The notes beneath the pieces were generated by a model. The model made no database searches, was not told the DNA's origin, and worked only from the letters and a program-made list of their open reading frames with translations. A DNA stretch of 8,682 nucleotides from contig CBFGRU010000127.1 in NCBI GenBank assembly GCA_965651255.1, forward strand, positions 1 through 8,682, written 5' to 3'. The stretch is from CBFGRU01 sp965651255. Lineage in GTDB: Bacteria > Planctomycetota > Phycisphaerae > Phycisphaerales > SM1A02. Below are positions 7,563 through 8,682 of this stretch, one piece after another (the stretch's first letter is position 1; each line of letters starts with the position of its first letter). Both the position numbers and the translations under genes were made by a program.

Positions 7563-7662
7563 TGGCGATTTTGTGCGCGCTGTGCACGGCAGCGCATCCA
7601 CCGTGGCGCGGTGCGAGGATCGGGCAGCGAATGGACGCGGAAACGCCTGAACCGTCCATCCC

Positions 7663-7689
7663 GGCATTCCCTGCATTCCCGGCATTCCC
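7663..7689. repeat. 9-bp tandem repeat, GGCATTCCC family
   Basis: Three adjacent 9-base units, GGCATTCCC (7663), TGCATTCCC (7672) and GGCATTCCC (7681), lie 33 bases beyond the stop of the minus-strand LolA-like gene. They share the GGCATT core with the minus-strand reading of the heptad array at 90-187. Confidence 0.8.
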
Positions 7690-7722
7690 CGCTCTGAAGA
7701 GCGAAGGAGGATGGTGCCGGGA

Positions 7723-8682
7723 TCAGCGGTCATCCTTCCACGGCCGAATGTCGATCGACCAGTCGGCGGCATCCATCGGCGGTTCGACGCTGAGCATTGC
7801 TTCCACTTCCTCGGGTTCGAGATCCTCGTTCTTCTTTGTATTGAAGAGAACGACAATCTTCCGCACACCATCGGGCGAGAGCGCATCCACCGCGACCGGC
7901 AGCATGGTGCGGCGGTCGTAGTAGATGCTGATGGATTCGTAATCACGCGCAATCGCCAGGCCAGCGCGCGGCGTGAGTTTCACGCCGATGCCCGAAGGCG
8001 GGATGCGGCCACGCAGGAAGCCACCCTGCGGGAAGTCGATCAGCTCAGCGGTGAACCGCGCGAGAACTTCTTCCTTCGGCTGACCGATCGGGAGCGGGAA
8101 CGGCCCTTCGCCAAGCTTCAGCGGATCGAACACTTCGCCCGGCGGAACAACCTGCCGCTTGATGAACTGCTTGTTGTCGAAATCAATCTCGACCAGCCAC
8201 GCGCCATCGAAAATGTACCGCTGGTGGCGCTCGCGCATCTGCTGGCCGATCGTCTCACGCTCGAAGGTGATCGCGAAACGTTTGCGGAGCGGACCATCCG
8301 CCGGCGACTCGGCATCGGCAGCGGCTTCGGGATTCGTCGGCGCTGCCTGGTGGAAGAGAATGCGGCCGGAGCGGATCTCGGTCGAAGTGAAGGGGTCTTC
8401 CTTGCGGTAGTTGAGGATGGCGGAGAAGTTCTCAAGTGACTTGATGCTCTCTTCAAGGCCATCGAGCAACTCCTCAGCAGTATTGAACGTCGGCGGCGGC
8501 TCGGTGATGATCGCTTCGATCTCAATACCACCCCCGCCCCCACCCCCGGAACCAGAACCGGAACCAGAACCGGATTGGCCCCCACCTTTCGGCGGGGCAT
8601 CATCCTGTTGCGTGTTCTCTTGTTGTTCTTGATCCTCTCCGGGGGCAGGCAAGGGCACCACCGCACTCGCAGCGAGAGTGAT
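7723..8682 (-). CDS. Secreted LolA-like protein, 5' end outside the window
   Basis: This is a partial gene: 319 C-terminal residues are visible and the frame is open to the window edge. The first visible residues (ITLAASAVVPLPA) look like the end of a signal peptide, so the protein is probably exported. GTG 8661 falls inside this segment and is probably not the true start. An acidic, Gln-rich stretch is followed by a Gly/Ser linker (8527-8586) with four Ser-Gly pairs and then a glycine run. The folded part has an amphipathic helix (EELLDGLEESIKSL) and alternating strands. It includes RYIFDGAWLVEIDFDNKQF, DPLKL and YDRRTMLPVAVDALSPDG, the pattern of the LolA/LolB/RseB-type fold that binds acyl chains or lipoproteins. 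It may belong to a planctomycete family such as DUF1571, but I cannot confirm this. The fold is inferred from sequence pattern only; the function is unknown. Confidence 0.7.
   Translation of the reverse strand: MTLAASAVVPLPAPGEDQEQQENTQQDDAPPKGGGQSGSGSGSGSGGGGGGGIEIEAIITEPPPTFNTAEELLDGLEESIKSLENFSAILNYRKEDPFTSTEIRSGRILFHQAAPTNPEAAADAESPADGPLRKRFAITFERETIGQQMRERHQRYIFDGAWLVEIDFDNKQFIKRQVVPPGEVFDPLKLGEGPFPLPIGQPKEEVLARFTAELIDFPQGGFLRGRIPPSGIGVKLTPRAGLAIARDYESISIYYDRRTMLPVAVDALSPDGVRKIVVLFNTKKNEDLEPEEVEAMLSVEPPMDAADWSIDIRPWKDDR
8527..8586 (-). repeat. Low-complexity Gly/Ser linker in the LolA-like gene
   Basis: Alternating Ser-Gly codons are followed by seven consecutive Gly codons after the last Ser. 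At DNA level the plus strand shows CCCCCGCCCCC and repeated GGAACCAGAACC-type units. This is probably a flexible tether between the membrane-proximal N-terminus and the folded domain, and a slippage-prone site. Confidence 0.8.

Larger units (their letters stand above)
7172..7722. other. Convergent intergenic region with repeat structures, no supported gene
   Basis: This gap of 551 bases lies between two converging genes. It holds C-runs just after the small membrane gene (7173-7189), the inverted-repeat-bounded 21-bp array (7317-7562), and a 9-bp repeat (7663-7689) close to the end of the minus-strand gene. Open frames cross the array on both strands, mainly because its period is a multiple of three. 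None has convincing initiation signals or a recognisable domain. Confidence 0.7.

Noticed and set aside
7299..7952. Minus-strand gene for a coiled-coil repeat protein
   Set aside because: Its first half is an out-of-frame shadow of the LolA-like gene, and no start with a ribosome site lies near the heptad part. The repeat frame is explained by the 21-bp DNA period.
7711..8439. Plus-strand gene starting ATG 7711 after AGGAGG
   Set aside because: AGGAGG (7705-7710) directly abuts the ATG with no spacing, and the frame is the opposite-strand shadow of the LolA-like gene.
8656..8661. GTG start of the LolA-like gene at 8661
   Set aside because: The frame is open to the window edge and the upstream codons encode a hydrophobic signal-peptide-like stretch, so the gene starts outside the window.

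Overview
The window looks like a piece of a high-GC bacterial chromosome, most likely from Planctomycetota and probably the Phycisphaerae lineage. This is inferred from gene content and style: weak or absent Shine-Dalgarno sites, an apparently leaderless promoter, a secreted prolyl oligopeptidase, a LolA-like secreted protein with a Gly/Ser linker, and short GGCATT-type tandem repeats. I could not confirm it by a search. There is no phage, plasmid, transposase, tRNA or rRNA gene.

Layout, left to right. 1-134 is non-coding and holds a hairpin and the start of a 7-bp repeat array. The array runs into the 3' end of an MFS transporter gene on the minus strand (135-1529). A 112-bp divergent spacer follows. 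Then comes a plus-strand pair, hutG-hutI (1642-3837), encoding the last two steps of histidine breakdown to glutamate. Next is map, methionine aminopeptidase (3882-4700), with what looks like its own leaderless promoter. A secreted S9 prolyl oligopeptidase (4818-6956) follows, translationally coupled to a 72-residue membrane protein (6953-7171). A 551-bp gene-free convergent gap (7172-7722) comes next. Last is a minus-strand gene for a secreted LolA-like protein whose 5' end lies outside the window.

The hut pair acts in sequence: HutI makes N-formimino-glutamate and HutG hydrolyses it. hutH and hutU are not in the window. The prolyl oligopeptidase could supply amino acids from peptides outside the cytoplasm, but any link to the hut genes is speculation.

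The protein-coding part is mostly ordinary. The unexplained structure is in the non-coding DNA. The best candidate for something undescribed is the element at about 7317-7562. It has ten direct repeats at an exact 21-bp period, bounded by long terminal inverted repeats (24 of 26 positions match, 17 in a row perfect), with a 12-bp hairpin at its right end. The second is the heptanucleotide array at 90-187, whose four identical units put stop codons in all six frames and which now encodes the C-terminal tail of the MFS transporter.
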